Below, piece by piece: positions 57,101 through 64,000 of a stretch of DNA of 64,000 bases (position 1 is the stretch's first letter; the number at the start of each line of letters is the position of its first letter). The DNA is taken from the NCBI GenBank assembly GCA_933207985.1, contig OW240916.1:291685514-291749513 (forward strand), given 5' to 3'. The notes under the pieces were generated by a model, which did not search any database, was not told where the DNA came from, and was given only the letters and a program-made list of their open reading frames with translations. This DNA comes from Pelobates cultripes. Its lineage: Eukaryota > Chordata > Amphibia > Anura > Pelobatidae. The translations under genes were made by a program, and so were the position numbers.

Positions 57101-60100
57101 GCCTTTTGACCCCATGTTTTAAAGGAGAAGAACTTTCAGGAACATATGGACCTGTAAATCCCATTTTAAATGACACCTACAACTTTATGTCCCAGTTCTT
57201 TAAAGAAATCTCCAAAGTGTTTCCTGATAAATACATCCATTTAGGAGGAGATGAAGTAGACTTCTCTTGCTGGTAAGTTCTAAAAGATTTTTAAAGTGGT
57301 ACTCCTCATCAGCCCAGTAAATGCTATTGTAGTGAATAACGCAGCAGAGGAAATATACCCTTTTTTTTTTTAAAGTAACATCCCATAAGGCTTGATTTCA
57401 CTGCCCCATGATGCCATGGCATCGACAGAGAAATGCTCAAAGAGTGCATGCAGGCGTAGGCATCCCTTTAGTAGTGCTTTACACTCACCTGTGGTACGGT
57501 AATAGTTAATTTTTATTCATGCAAAAGTCAGTCCACATATGTAAATTAAATCTAACGCAGTTTTTGAAAGCTACATAACACACATCCTACCCAACTATTA
57601 GTTGACCATTTTCTACTACAACCGTTCCTCTTTAAATAATTCCGGTTATATCCTTATGGTTCAGTATACACGCTGATATACCAATATAAAACCTGTCTTA
57701 TACTTGCTAAACACATCTTGCATCAGATGAAAATATTGTAATAAACCTTTTGCTTTCCTGATCTAAACGGCTATTATTATTTTTGCAGGAAATCTAATCC
57801 TGATGTTTGCAAGTTTATGGCTGACCATGGTTTTGGCACAGACTACACAAAGTTGGAGTCCTATTATATTCAACTGTAAGTTGAGAGTATTTAGAAAATT
57901 GGGCAGACTAGATGGGCCGTATGATTCTTATCTGCTTTCACATTCTATGTTTCTATACGTACCAGGAAAGGTTAAAGCATGGGTCGTCAACCTGGTCCCT
58001 ACTGCCCACTAGTGGGCGTTTCAGGATTCCAGGTGGGCGGTAGGGATTTTCTAATTTTGACAGATTGGGCAGGCGGGTGCGAGCCAACGGTACCCCTGCG
58101 ACTGGGTACCGCCATCACCACTTGCGGTCCTGGCCCGCGTGGCAAACCGCCGGGCCGCACATGCGGGGGGGTTCATCAGGTGGCCCATGCTGTCAGGGCC
58201 ACCCAATAGATGTGGATTGTAATGGGGCCCAGTCAGCACTGGGCGCTTTAACAGCGTGACCGGGTCCCCTGTGATTACATCACACGCTGGGAGGAAGTGA
58301 CTGCATGTCACTCCTCCCAGCTCCCAGGAACTCTGACTCCCATCTACCTGAGCCACCACTGGATCCCAGGGAAAGTCACCCTCCTGCACCTTAAAGGTAG
58401 GAAACAGGAGGGTGACTTAAATATAATGTGTATGTGTCTTTGTAAGTATGTCTTGTGTGTGTGTCTGTATGTATGTGTGCCTGTCTGTTATAATGGGCTA
58501 TAGTAAGTGGGATTCCTAGCTCAGCCTTCCTACTGGGCACTGCTATAAGTAAGGTTAAAAAAGGGGGGTAGGGATATTGAGGAGGGGAGCTGACGCACAG
58601 ATGAGAAATCATATTATGCGCAAACAGAGAAGTCATCTGAATATCACCGAAAAAGGAGACCTTCGTTTGTTCCTTACAAAAATCGAACCATATAAAATAA
58701 TTAGTCTTGCAGCATCAACCTCAAGGATCTCATTAATCACTAGTAAAGGTAATTTCAATTTACTTTATTGTTTTCTCATTAAACTTTATAAAGTTAAAAA
58801 CATTATAAACATGCATTAAGTAGAAATAAAAAGATAAATGTACGTACATTTATTTTTTTAAAACCCCCTCCTTTCTAAAAAAGATTCTGCACTTGCGCGA
58901 AAACTGGTGGGCGGTAAGGAGATTTTTTTTTTTTTTCAACCAAAAAGATGCATTAGCGGGCGGTAGGTAGAAAAAGGTTGACTACCACTGGGTTAAAGGA
59001 TCCTAATTTCTTTACTTTAGTCAATAGTTTATCCTTTCACTTTAAGTTGTGAGTTCTTATAGCAATAGTTACATAAGGGACACACTTACTATAAGGATAT
59101 TAATGAGAAGATCTGCTGTTGAGTGGTCCCATTGCCTTACCAAATGCTGAATTTGCAGTCATATTCATCTTGATATAAAGGAACTAAATCAGTCTGCATG
59201 CACATTAGAACAGGAATTTGGTAACCGCTTCCTGAACCGGACTGGGTAGAATCCTCTGATCAGAAGTAGGGTTTTCACAGCGCCTCCAAATCTCAACATG
59301 ATCGCTATAAAATAAACTGAATTTAGGCTTAGGTTTCCTCTGGTATGTTCTTAATGTAATACACACTTTTTTTAATTTACATTTTTTTTTCTCCTCCCTC
59401 TTATTTAGACTCTTGCGTATAATTACATCATACAGCAAGGGTTATATGGTCTGGCAAGAGGTATTTGATAACAATGTTAAGGTACGTACATACCTTCTTA
59501 TGGATATCCTCTCTATATAGGCTTAGACACTAGTGCTGCGAAAGTGAATTTTTCAGAAAACTTTTAAATGTATGACAAGTATGCAACTGGCTTTTTTTTT
59601 TTACTTTTTACTGCCCTTAAAAATTGAGTGGGTTTTTATTCTTGCTAAAGCAGAGTTTCTGACACGCCATGCCGGTGAGATAGCTTAGTTGGCTAATGCA
59701 TCATCAGTAGAATCTGTTCAACCTTTGGGTCGCAGGTTTGAATCCCAGCAGAGTTGACTCAGCCCTTCATCCTTCCGAGGTAGATAAAATGAGTACCATT
59801 AAATTGGGTAATAGTAACAACCCCTGTATGTTGGGCTAAGGTAACATCCCCAGAACGTACTTGAAAATCACAGTAATCTGAATGTGCCTTTCCTGGTTAA
59901 ATACTTTGTTATTAACACAGTAAAGGAGTTTAAGCATGCGTGGGACAGGCATAAGGTTATCCTAACTATAAGATAAGGCCAGGGACTAATGAAAGTATTT
60001 AGAAATTTGGGCAGACTAGATGGGCCGAATGGTTCTTATCTGCCGTCACATTCTATGTTTCTATGCCATGCTTTTTGTCCACTGACTTCGATCCTGGTTT

Positions 60101-61470
60101 CCTGTTATATGTGAAAAGGGTTGGAATGAAGAAGAAACTATCCCTTGCTCTTTGCATTATGCGTAAAAGGAAGAGCTATAATGGTCAAAGACAGCTTGCA
60201 AATGACACATCTTCCACTAGCCACCATCTTTAAATGGCCGATATATGTTGGGGCATTACTGACTGTAGCATGAGCGGAACGATGCTATAGGTATATATTT
60301 TTACTTATTTGGGAACCCCTACTTGCAGCTCTAAAACCATAAGCAGTCAATTTTTAATTATTTGTGCTCTTCTACACCTCTAATGTATGGCATGTAACCC
60401 ACTCTAATACTCCATTACGCGACTGGCTTTTAACAGAACGTGACCGGATTCATGTTCACTCCTCTATTGCAATTCTTACAGATTAACCCAGACACAATAG
60501 TGGAAGTATGGAAAGGGGAATCATGTTTTGAAGAACTGTACAAAGTGACAGCGAAAGGGTTTCAAGCTATCCTCTCCGCTCCATGGTACCTAGATTACAT
60601 TAGTTATGGGCAGGACTGGCAGAAATACTATGTTGCTGAGCCGCTAATGTTTGATGGTTTGTTAACTTTTACTATTAATGAAATAAGTAACGCATGTCTT
60701 TTTACACCTTCATAACCTTCATCCTCTAATGCTTGCATAACATCTCCAGTGGAATCATCTTGCTTTTTAGTGTCAGGTCTGTATAGCTTTCAATATGAAT
60801 GACACTACTTACATTTTCAGCTTAAAAATAACTGGACACAATTTTTGTCAGTTCTGACCGTCCCTTGTTTAACACCTATGTACCAAAACAATGACTGCCG
60901 CAGTTTCCCACTCTCAGAATTGCCTGAGCTCCGGGTACAATAATACCGTATAAAGGGCCAGCCTAAGCACTTTAACCGTTATGCATATGGTAAACACTCC
61001 ACTAATGATTCTTCTATTTGTAGTTTAATCTCTAAGTAAATTCAGCTTCCTGATGTCTGATTGGCATGGCAAACATGACATACCTGTTCCAATCACCAGG
61101 AGCTCAGTAAGATTGCAAGATCAGTTTGGGGTCCAGATCAGTGAATAAGTAAAACCATTCTAGATTTTTGTTTTGGGTTCTGAACATACTGTAAAGAGTA
61201 CACCGGTTTGTCCTGCTTTTACAGTAACATACTTTCCTTTTGCAGGACACCGTGTAATTTTGCCCATTAAATAAAAGGTATGCTTAATTCCGTAGCTGAA
61301 TCCAGACACTGTTGTTGAAGTTTGGAAGATGGAGAAGTATCAAGATGAGATGGCAGCTGTAACAGCTGCTGGCTTTCAAGCTCTTCTTTCTTCTCCCTGG
61401 TACTTAAACCGCATTTCGTACGGTCAGGATTGGATCCAGATCTACAAAATTGAGCCATCAAACTTTAAGG
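44920..61470 (+). CDS. hexb: Lysosomal beta-hexosaminidase (GH20), HEXB/HEXA-type, partial gene model
   Basis: The enzyme removes terminal beta-linked GlcNAc/GalNAc in lysosomes, and alpha/beta subunits dimerise as Hex A, B or S. The model joins 44920-45182, 49989-50134, 52508-52573, 53243-53289, 54490-54600, 56450-56551, 56756-56888, 57092-57272, 57789-57875, 59409-59481 and one of two exons 11 (60482-60656 or 61296-61470). All junctions are AG/GT and in frame. The coding length to the end of exon 10 is 1209 nt (403 codons). Catalytic residues in this numbering: Arg199, Asp228, Asp343-Glu344 and Trp394, matching human alpha R178, D207, D322-E323 and W373 with a constant offset of 21. Early exons look beta-like, exons 8 and 10 alpha-like. 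Exons 12-14 (with GGEACMWGE) are not visible and should lie downstream. HEXB is the nearest symbol, and a separate paralogue is possible. Confidence 0.9.
45231..46345. repeat. 37-bp minisatellite in intron 1
   Basis: About 30 copies of a 37-bp GC-rich unit (CTGGCACTGCCCGGCTCTAC then CCATTATACCCTGTAAC), beginning some 50 bp after the exon 1 donor. Subtypes (CGGGTCTGCCC, CGGCTCTACCC, short 23-bp units) cluster in blocks, showing repeated local expansion. Confidence 0.95.
46346..47190. other. Intron 1, no feature recognised
   Basis: T-runs at 46388-46460 and otherwise unremarkable intron sequence. Confidence 0.5.
47194..47580 (+). repeat. TTAA-type MITE in intron 1
   Basis: Starts TTAAAGGGACACTATAGTCA, followed by a hairpin (CACCTGAACAACTA...TAGTTGTTCAGGTG). 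GC-rich inner part at 47490-47570 (GCCGCGCATGCGCGG). Right end not clear. Confidence 0.6.
47581..49435. other. Intron 1, unassigned
   Basis: A T/C-rich tract at 47590-48080, then sequence at 48390-48920 that looks like retroelement leader or LTR debris (TGACAGGGCATTGAGG, CGTGACGTCATG). No gene is supported. Confidence 0.35.
49440..49605 (+). repeat. CR1-like LINE 3' tail
   Basis: AACACAGTAAAGGAGTTTAA through GCAGACTAGATGGGCCGA and CACATTCTATGTTTCTATG. Same tail at 57885-57955 and 59912-60065. Confidence 0.75.
49650..49792. repeat. Short hAT-like MITE
   Basis: Ends AGGGGTAGGCAACC and GGTTGCTTACCCCT are inverted repeats, with a TTATGGGCGATGTGGTCTGC-type interior. No 8-bp target duplication is evident. 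Confidence 0.6.
49989..50134 (+). CDS. hexb: Hexosaminidase exon 2
   Basis: Acceptor TACTAG then GTATTATGAG; donor TCAT then GTAGGT. Codes for (R)[15 protein letters not shown] and ends YPSISSDES, enters at phase 2 and leaves at phase 1. RYYE.IFGY and SSDES are HEXB-like rather than HEXA-like. The Cys in DCHKYPS should pair with the exon 1 Cys. The N-glycosylation site that human HEXB has here (FPNISS) is lost because Asn is replaced by Ser. Confidence 0.92.
50135..50599. other. Intron 2 start, no feature beyond a poly-A run
   Basis: A run of about 20 A at 50512-50532. Nothing else recognised. Confidence 0.5.
50612..51664 (+). mobile_element. 5'-truncated L1 LINE with 12-bp target duplication
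   Basis: GTGCAAACAAGG at 50600-50611 is repeated at 51665-51676 right after an A-tail (ATGCAAAAAAAAAAAAAA). The insert holds the C-terminal end of L1 ORF2: a first short frame, then 50745-51221 with [20 protein letters not shown] (the CCHC-like Cys/His end) and [10 protein letters not shown] frameshift or stop near 50731 breaks it. The insertion lies in intron 2 in sense orientation. Clean target sites and tail suggest it is fairly young. Confidence 0.88.
51677..52507. other. Rest of intron 2
   Basis: An inverted TTAA-type MITE end at about 52050-52170 (AAGCTAAAGTTGTCTTGGTG, then ATAAAGTCCCTTTA). Otherwise nothing recognised. Confidence 0.5.
52508..52573 (+). CDS. hexb: Hexosaminidase exon 3
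   Basis: 66 bp, acceptor CTTTAG, donor AGAG then GTAATG. Codes (Y)[28 protein letters not shown] is the family motif closing the N-terminal domain. NGS is a potential N-glycosylation site. Confidence 0.92.
52574..53242. other. Intron 3, no feature
   Basis: Ordinary intron sequence with T-runs (52641-52690). Confidence 0.6.
53243..53289 (+). CDS. hexb: Hexosaminidase exon 4
   Basis: 47 bp, the length I recall for this exon in human HEXA. Acceptor AACAG, donor TTG then GTAAGT. Codes (G)[22 protein letters not shown] is invariant in the family and begins the link to the catalytic barrel. Leaves at phase 0. Confidence 0.93.
53290..54489. other. Intron 4, no feature
   Basis: No repeat family is recognised. 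The short minus frames at 54315-54634 overlap exon 5 and are shadows. Confidence 0.55.
54490..54600 (+). CDS. hexb: Hexosaminidase exon 5: substrate-binding Arg
   Basis: 111 bp, phase 0 to 0, acceptor TTTGCAG, donor TTG then GTGAGT. Codes [20 protein letters not shown], then [17 protein letters not shown]. The Arg of DTSR (Arg199 here) corresponds to alpha R178, the substrate-binding Arg mutated in B1-variant Tay-Sachs disease. NYT is a glycosylation site at the position used in human HEXB. RGIL and the Lys in LK.IL are beta-like. Confidence 0.95.
54601..56449. other. Intron 5 with two CR1-like tails in opposite orientation
   Basis: 55060-55255 (+) and 55905-56070 (-) both match the LINE tail of 14560-14750 (CATTCTGGGGTCAAGAAGGA; complement GTTTGAAGCGCTTC). 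The pair could fold on itself in the pre-mRNA. No other feature is recognised. Confidence 0.65.
56450..56551 (+). CDS. hexb: Hexosaminidase exon 6: HWH and VDD motif
   Basis: 102 bp, phase 0 to 0, acceptor GCCACAG, donor AAG then GTGAAA. Codes [20 protein letters not shown], then [14 protein letters not shown]. The first Asp of VDD (Asp228) matches the active-site alpha D207. DAMAFNK and [10 protein letters not shown] are HEXB-type. Confidence 0.95.
56756..56888 (+). CDS. hexb: Hexosaminidase exon 7
   Basis: 133 bp, acceptor TTCCTAG, donor GCAG then GTATGG, leaves at phase 1. Codes [31 protein letters not shown] and [11 protein letters not shown]. The EFD.PGH motif is a family hallmark. YNP.THIYT is alpha-like, while VPEF is beta-like. 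Confidence 0.95.
57092..57272 (+). CDS. hexb: Hexosaminidase exon 8: catalytic Asp-Glu, alpha-like loop
   Basis: 181 bp, acceptor CCCCCAG, donor GCTG then GTAAGT. Codes [42 protein letters not shown] and [13 protein letters not shown]. Glu344 in GGDEVDF is the proton donor and Asp343 the assisting residue. Cys298 and the Cys of FSCW match a conserved disulfide. NDT is a glycosylation site. The 301-304 loop (Gly-Glu-Glu-Leu) aligns with alpha Gly-Ser-Glu-Pro 280-283, needed for the GM2 activator. The human beta subunit differs there. SGT.GPVNP and DEVDF are alpha-like. Confidence 0.95.
57273..57788. other. Intron 8, no feature
   Basis: Ordinary intron sequence with a T-run at 57360. Confidence 0.6.
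57789..57875 (+). CDS. hexb: Hexosaminidase exon 9
   Basis: 87 bp, acceptor TTTGCAG, donor CAACT then GTAAGT. Codes (W)[20 protein letters not shown] and [12 protein letters not shown] is alpha-like and GFGTD beta-like. Leaves at phase 2 so that CT+A gives Leu with exon 10. A CR1-like tail starts only about 10 bp after the donor. Confidence 0.94.
57885..57957 (+). repeat. CR1-like LINE 3' tail in intron 9
   Basis: GAGTATTTAGAAAATTGGGC, AGACTAGATGGGCCG and CACATTCTATGTTTCTAT. Only the last 70 bp of the family tail. Confidence 0.7.
57978..58990. mobile_element. hAT element with 8-bp target duplication GGTTAAAG
   Basis: GGTTAAAG at 57970-57977 and 58991-58998 flanks a 1013-bp element. Its ends CATGGGTCGTCAACC and GGTTGACTACCACTG are inverted repeats of the CAGTGGTAGTCAACC hAT type. 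Near the right end (58645-58690) a plus frame reads [14 protein letters not shown], the conserved C-terminus of hAT/ZBED-type transposases, so this is a deletion derivative of an autonomous hAT. It sits in intron 9 of the hexosaminidase gene. Confidence 0.9.
58999..59408. other. End of intron 9, no feature
   Basis: Ends with a T-rich acceptor tract (TTTTTTTTCTCCTCCCTCTT). Confidence 0.6.
59409..59481 (+). CDS. hexb: Hexosaminidase exon 10
   Basis: 73 bp, acceptor ATTTAG, strong donor AAG then GTACGT, leaves at phase 0. Codes (L)[19 protein letters not shown] and DNNVK. The Trp of VWQEVFD (Trp394) matches active-site alpha W373. [15 protein letters not shown] is alpha-like. Confidence 0.95.
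59669..59911 (+). repeat. tRNA-derived SINE in intron 10
   Basis: The tRNA-like head has a perfect A box (TAGCTTAGTTGG, 59681-59692) and a B box (GGTTTGAATCC, 59735-59745). The body then has CAGCCCTTCATCCTTCCGAG and TAAAATGAGTACC. It ends at the start of a CR1-like tail. The tRNA part is not a functional tRNA: it lacks a proper cloverleaf and a CCA-compatible acceptor. Confidence 0.8.
59912..60066 (+). repeat. CR1-like LINE 3' tail in intron 10
   Basis: Near-identical to 49440-49605 (AACACAGTAAAGGAGTTTAA to TCTATGTTTCTATG). Confidence 0.75.
60482..60656 (+). CDS. hexb: Hexosaminidase exon 11a, beta-type (Asp-Tyr)
   Basis: 175 bp, entered at phase 0 after exon 10 and left at phase 1. Acceptor AATTCTTACAG; donor GATG then GTTTGT (weak). 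Codes [15 protein letters not shown], then [19 protein letters not shown] and EPLMFDG. Residues 441-442 are Asp-Tyr. They align with human beta D453-L454, which suit neutral substrates, whereas alpha has N423-R424. The exon also has the human beta length (175, against 184 in human alpha). It carries an extra Cys (residue 418) not seen in 11b. Confidence 0.93.
60657..61295. other. Intron between exon 11a and 11b, 639 bp
   Basis: No repeat family and no exon 12-like sequence. It is too long for simple steric exclusion of splicing, so any exclusivity would need frame-based decay or regulated splice-site choice. A GGTATG donor-like hexamer lies at 61277-61282, just upstream of exon 11b. Confidence 0.6.
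61296..61470 (+). CDS. hexb: Hexosaminidase exon 11b, alpha-type (Asn-Arg)
   Basis: A second, intact 175-bp copy with the same phases (0 in, 1 out). Acceptor AATTCCGTAG (weak pyrimidine tract); donor AAGG then GTGTGT. Codes [34 protein letters not shown] and EPSNFKG. It is 36/59 identical to 11a at the protein level (counting the shared last Gly), so the duplication is old, yet the frame and splice sites survive. Residues 441-442 are Asn-Arg as in human HEXA N423-R424, which bind the sialic acid or sulfate of acidic substrates. Its length and GQDW are beta-like. Confidence 0.93.
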
Positions 61471-64000
61471 GTGTGTGTGGTTTTTTTTTTTTGGGGTTTT
61501 TTTTTTTTGTAATTTATTATTTATTTAATCTAGTAACAAAAATGCCCACAGGTAATGGGAGATGAGGACAGGGCTTAAAAAAAAAAAAAAAAATGCATAA
61601 GTCGCCTTGTTCCACCTTTCCTGTCATTTTATATAATCATGCCCCTGCAGTCTACGTGCTCAATTCACCGCTATTAAGGAGTTAAATACCCATTGTTTCT
61701 GTTTATGCAGCCCTAGCCACACAGCATGCATGAAAACAAAATGGTTTCATTTTCAATCAGATGTTAACTTACTTTAGAATTTTTGCTCTGTAAATTGAAC
61801 TTTAATCACACACAGTAGGCTCCTGCAGGATCTAGCAAGCGATTAACAGTGCAGAAGATAAATTCTAAATTAAAAAATTTGCAATAAATGAAGGATAAAC
61901 ATTAGATTTCACTTCACAGGAAGTGTTTAGGAAGGCTTTACACTTGCATACAGGGAGGTGTGACTAGGGCTGCATAAACCAAAGTGATTTAACTCCTAAA
62001 TTGCAGAGAACTCTGCAGGGGCATGATCTGTACACAAAAACTACATAATTAAGCTAAAGTTGTTTTGGTGACTATAGTATCCCTTTAAATTGGGCCAGTG
62101 CAGAGGTGTGACCATACTTGCGGCATATTGTTTCCGTTTTACAATCAAAGCCGTTTCTAGATCACCTGAATGTATTGTTGGCCCCTCCCCATAGGCCACA
62201 CAAAATATAGTGCTGTGCAAATAGAGCAGAATGACTTTGGGGGGTGAACAATAAATATATATAATCTCTATACGAACGACAAACACAGGTTAGTGTTGAA
62301 CATCACATTGCCTGTGCAGACCTACTTCCCATAAATGACACGTTCCTAGCCTGATTCCCTCACATGACTTGGCTATGAAAGTACTGTTTAGTAGATATCC
62401 AGTGGTGGGTTCTGGGCTGCATGGGTCTGGAGCTTAACAGGAAAAGCAGGTTTTCCATTGTCATAGCATTTATGCACGTGGCCAACCTACTGCTAGTCTA
62501 CACAACATCTGGCTTTGGCACACCTCAATGCATAGTGCAGACTGGAAACCATTCATAAAAATACATTAATATGATGCTGTCACTAGAGGGATGCTCCAAT
62601 TTTATTTCATGATTAATAAAAAAAAAACAAGAAAATGTTTCCTTTGGACCTTTGAAATTGGTGCCAACAGACTCCATATTAAAGCAGAAAGATAAGTCCT
62701 GCGCTCACTACCATCACTGGGCCGTCAGCAATGACTACAGTACACATCAGCCCCAATATATCGTAGAAGAACAAAGAAAAAAAAGTTACCTGCGCTCGCT
62801 CCTTAATACCTATATATTTTTAAACAAATGAAGGTTTTTGTGTTCCCTTCAATGGCCATGAGAGGATGAGCCCACCTGCCAACATCAAGGCATACCCCCA
62901 AGGTGGGTCCTAACGCTAACCATTCACCTTTCTTCCTTGAGCCTCTGGCAAAAATCTATAATGAGTCAGGTATTTTTATATACACCCCTATATATTATTA
63001 ACCCTTAATAGGGGAACACATGGGATGGGCGACTCCATATTAAAGCATAGGCCTGGAGCTGCAGCTCCAATAGCCCTATGTTAATCTGACCCTGGATGTG
63101 CTCCTGCATAGGAACATTTGATTAATAACACTAAGCTGCATTTTAGTTTGCAGATGGTACAATTTATTTTCTATTACATCTTTGATATACACATTATTCC
63201 TTCCCCCACTCGTGGGCTGTTTCTCTTCCTCCATTGTGGTGGCATTTGAAGAGTTCTATTTTTATTTATTTTTTGACCATTTCCATTTCTTTCCCTTTCA
63301 GTATCTGTGCATCCCTCCCTCCATCCTTCAGTCTCCCATCTTAGCCTGTGTTCTCGTTGGATCTGCAAAGAGCTGTAGTTACCTGCTGGTCACTCATGCA
63401 CCATTCTCAATGCATGTGTACGGGTTTGATTAAAATTGCAGCATTACTCTGCTACATACATGGCAGGTGCTTCCATTCACGTGTGTGCAAACGGTTTCCT
63501 TCTTTCATTTTGGGAAGCACTGCACATACAACTTGTCTCCCACTGAAATAAAGGGGTGCTTATTAAGAGAATGACACTCTGCAGCTCTTTGACAAATTTA
63601 GTCATGTTTAAGCCCTCTGTGAGATCTTGTGCTTGAGTCCCCAGACAAGGCTGGTATCCTGTCAGAAATCCTGAGTAACTTTGCATGCATGCGAGCATCT
63701 TGTTGCACTTATTGTGCATGGCTACCTGCAGTATATGCTTGCAGGCTGTGCCAGGTATATTAATCTTCTTACTGGGATTTTTAGTGGTTCATGAGTTTTG
63801 ACACACTGCCTTACCTATTCTGTACTGTTTTATCCATCCATGTATCTCCCTAATAGACCAAGATATAACCATTCTCTGCATGATTATGGCTTTACTTCCA
63901 GAAACTGCTCCAGAGATGCTGTTAGCATGCACGCTGTAATCTTTACTTTAAAATGTAGTATTTCCTTCTCTGTGAGAACTGTGCATGGAGTGGAAGGAAC
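61471..64000. other. Intron 11 onward; no further exon seen
   Basis: No sequence encoding GGEACMWGE or the later exons is visible, so the 3' part of the gene lies past the window. An inverted TTAA-type MITE end is at about 62030-62090 (AAGCTAAAGTTGTTTTGGTG, then CCCTTTAA). The remaining sequence is unassigned. Confidence 0.6.

Noticed and set aside
59669..59745. Functional tRNA gene
   Set aside because: A and B boxes are present but the cloverleaf is not intact and it is followed by a SINE body.
60657..60715. Read-through of exon 11a to a stop in its intron as a truncated isoform
   Set aside because: Possible, but the protein would lack the Trp/Glu active-site segment of exon 12 and no polyadenylation signal is evident nearby.
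1..64000. CRISPR arrays, bacterial operons or ribosome-binding sites
   Set aside because: The sequence is clearly eukaryotic; the tandem arrays lack unique spacers of constant length between repeats.

Overview
The window is vertebrate nuclear DNA and looks like an anuran amphibian (frog or toad). That assignment rests on the repeat content: Penelope-like, CR1/L2, L1 and DIRS-like retroelements, hAT and TTAA-type MITEs, and CR1-like 3' ends, all recognised from general knowledge of frog genomes. No database search was possible. A run of exactly 100 Ns (39382-39481) marks an assembly gap.

Positions 1-44700 appear intergenic. They hold two large minisatellites (about 90-1140 and 1555-4617), CA/GT-rich arrays, a Tc1-like relic, a 5'-truncated Penelope-like element (PLE) flanked by near-identical 436/437-bp direct repeats (9597-14065), an L2-type LINE, a 603-bp element with 66-bp terminal inverted repeats, a DIRS-like gag relic, two hAT elements with 8-bp target duplications, and a locally duplicated block at 35.5-38.3 kb. 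The long open frames over the minisatellites are artefacts of repeat units that lack stop codons.

Positions 44770-61470 carry the one clear host gene, a lysosomal beta-hexosaminidase (GH20, HEXB/HEXA family) on the + strand. Its promoter has two CLEAR-like TFEB sites. Exons 1-10 join in frame with consensus splice sites, and exons 4-10 have the lengths I recall for human HEXA. Introns carry a 37-bp minisatellite, an L1 insertion with target duplication, a hAT, a tRNA-derived SINE and CR1 tails. Exons 12-14 are not visible and should lie past 64000.

The main discovery is that exon 11 is present twice in tandem (60482-60656 and 61296-61470). Both copies are intact, 175 bp long, and phase 0 to phase 1, so using both or neither would break the frame. 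That predicts mutually exclusive use. The first copy has Asp-Tyr at the two substrate-selecting positions (beta-type in human is Asp-Leu). The second has Asn-Arg, the alpha-type pair that binds the acidic group of GM2 and 6-sulfated substrates. With an alpha-like GM2-activator loop in exon 8, one gene may encode both beta-like and alpha-like subunits through exon choice. No transcript evidence is available here.
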